Under the pieces are notes generated by a model that saw nothing but the letters and a program-made list of their open reading frames with translations, was not told where the DNA came from and searched no databases. A stretch of DNA of 15,997 nucleotides from Burkholderiales bacterium (GTDB lineage: Bacteria > Pseudomonadota > Gammaproteobacteria > Burkholderiales > JAEUMW01). The stretch covers positions 1-15,997 of the forward strand of contig JAEUMX010000373.1 in the NCBI GenBank assembly GCA_016791285.1, in the 5' to 3' direction. Position numbers and translations under genes: made by a program. This document shows, one piece after another, positions 15,033 to 15,997 of the stretch. Numbering within the stretch: position 1 is the first letter of the stretch; each line of letters opens with the position of its first letter.

Positions 15033-15997
15033 ATGAAATACAAGGACTACTACTCGATTCTCGGCGTCCCGCGCGAGGCCACCGCCGCCGACATCAAGAA
15101 GGCGTACCGGAAGCTCGCCCGCAAATATCATCCCGATGTCTCCAAGGAGACCGGCGCCGAGGAGAAATTCAAGGAGGTGGCCGAAGCGCACGAGGTGCTG
15201 CAGGACCCCGAAAAGCGCGCGGCCTACGACCGTCTGGGCTATTACCAGCCGGGTCAGCAGTTCGAGCCCCCGCCCGGCTGGGATTCGCAGTTCCAGCGCG
15301 GCCCCGGTGGCCGTGCCGAGTTCACTGGAGCCGAATTCAGCGACTTCTTCCGCGACCTCTTCGGTGGGCGGTTCTCGGCGGAGGACGTGATGGGACAGGG
15401 CCCGGGAGCGCGGCGCGAATTCTCGATGCGCGGCCAGGATATCGAAGCGAAGGTCGAGGTCTCGCTCGCGGAAGCGGCGGCGGGAGTCGTTCGCGAGTTC
15501 GTGATGCGCGTGCCCGAGACGACGCCCGACGGGCGCGTTCGCATGGCCGAGCGACGGGTCAAGGTCCGCATTCCTAAAGGTGCGACCAGCGGTCAGAAGC
15601 TGCGCGTGCCGGGAAAGGGCAGCCCCGGCGCCGGTGGTGCCGAGAGCGGTGATCTCTATCTCACGGTCGAGTTGGCTCCGCACCCGTTCCTGCGCGCCGA
15701 CGAGCACGACCTTTATCTCGAGCTGCCGGTGGCGCCCTGGGAAGCGGCACTCGGCGCGGAGGTCGAGATCCCCACCCTGTCGGGCAAGGTGCGGCTCAGG
15801 GTTCCGCCCGGCTCGTCCGCTGGTGCCAAGCTGCGGCTGACCGGCAAGGGGCTGCCGAAGCCGCACCACGGTCACGGGGATTTCTACTGTCTGCTCAGGA
15901 TCGTGACGCCGCCTACCCTGTCACCGCGCGAGCGTGAGCTCTTCGAAACGTTGCGGGAGGTCTCCGATTTCGATCCGCGCCGCGACCTGGAGCGGGG
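15033..15997 (+). CDS. cbpA: CbpA-type J-domain co-chaperone, partial (3' end outside window)
   Basis: CbpA-like proteins stimulate DnaK ATPase and present unfolded clients; E. coli CbpA also binds curved DNA. The visible part is 321 codons. The J domain spans about residues 1-70, starting [11 protein letters not shown], with the essential HPD at 33-35 (KYHPDVSKE) and AYDRLGY closing it. A Gly/Phe-containing linker follows (about 75-125), then the C-terminal peptide-binding domains with [16 protein letters not shown] and [19 protein letters not shown]. There is no CxxCxGxG zinc-finger region, which separates it from DnaJ and places it with CbpA. Since family members are about 300-330 residues long, only a few residues are likely missing beyond the right edge. 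The start ATG 15033 is preceded by a weak AAGCGAAG. Whether cbpM follows cannot be seen. Confidence 0.92.
   Translation, partial: MKYKDYYSILGVPREATAADIKKAYRKLARKYHPDVSKETGAEEKFKEVAEAHEVLQDPEKRAAYDRLGYYQPGQQFEPPPGWDSQFQRGPGGRAEFTGAEFSDFFRDLFGGRFSAEDVMGQGPGARREFSMRGQDIEAKVEVSLAEAAAGVVREFVMRVPETTPDGRVRMAERRVKVRIPKGATSGQKLRVPGKGSPGAGGAESGDLYLTVELAPHPFLRADEHDLYLELPVAPWEAALGAEVEIPTLSGKVRLRVPPGSSAGAKLRLTGKGLPKPHHGHGDFYCLLRIVTPPTLSPRERELFETLREVSDFDPRRDLER

Noticed and set aside
1..15997. CRISPR arrays, tRNA or rRNA genes, insertion sequences, toxin-antitoxin or phage-defence genes
   Set aside because: None was found on either strand; all long frames are explained by the listed genes or their shadows.

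Overview
This is a high-G+C stretch of bacterial chromosome, most likely from a betaproteobacterium. Evidence: G or C at most third codon positions, and the linked core block glnE / yhdP / nitrilase / tldD, an order I associate with Betaproteobacteria (gammaproteobacteria usually keep only yhdP-(nit)-tldD together). The species cannot be named from the sequence. No tRNA, rRNA, CRISPR array, insertion sequence, integrase or attachment site was seen. Coding density is high.

Layout. (1) 1-572, minus: 5' two thirds or less of a Wzx-type polysaccharide flippase, running off the left edge. (2) 573-898: a noncoding, relatively AT-rich control region between divergent genes, with short inverted and direct repeats. 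(3) 899-2998, plus: a 699-residue protein carrying two different family 2 glycosyltransferase domains. Items 1-3 look like the edge of a surface or exopolysaccharide locus. (4) 2950-4413, minus: tldD, with a GTG start and a strong ribosome binding site; its 3' end overlaps the glycosyltransferase by 49 nt tail to tail. (5) 4485-5345, minus: a carbon-nitrogen hydrolase with an intact E-K-C triad. (6) 5371-9171, minus: yhdP, the AsmA-like inter-membrane lipid-transport protein. Items 6-5-4 are transcribed in that order and look like one operon. (7) 9218-11986, plus: glnE, divergent from yhdP with only about 46 nt between the starts. (8) 11958-13301, minus: a six-helix membrane class III adenylate cyclase, tail to tail with glnE. 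(9) 13547-15001, plus: a DegQ/MucD-type serine protease with a lipoprotein-like signal peptide. (10) 15033-15997, plus: a CbpA-type J-domain co-chaperone cut by the right edge.

How the parts fit: the left end exports and builds surface glycans; yhdP-nit-tldD covers envelope lipid traffic, metabolite repair (likely) and peptide/protein maturation; glnE sets glutamine synthetase activity by nitrogen status; the right end pairs an envelope protease with a cytoplasmic co-chaperone and lies head to head with a cAMP-producing membrane receptor-like cyclase.

I found no convincing undescribed system. Most of the window is core genome. The items most worth a second look are the cyclase, whose architecture and catalytic residue numbers match what I remember of Mycobacterium tuberculosis Rv1625c; the two-domain glycosyltransferase beside the flippase; the very compact glnE/yhdP divergent start region; two strong intercistronic inverted repeats (nit-tldD and degQ-cbpA); and the lipoprotein-like form of the DegQ protease.
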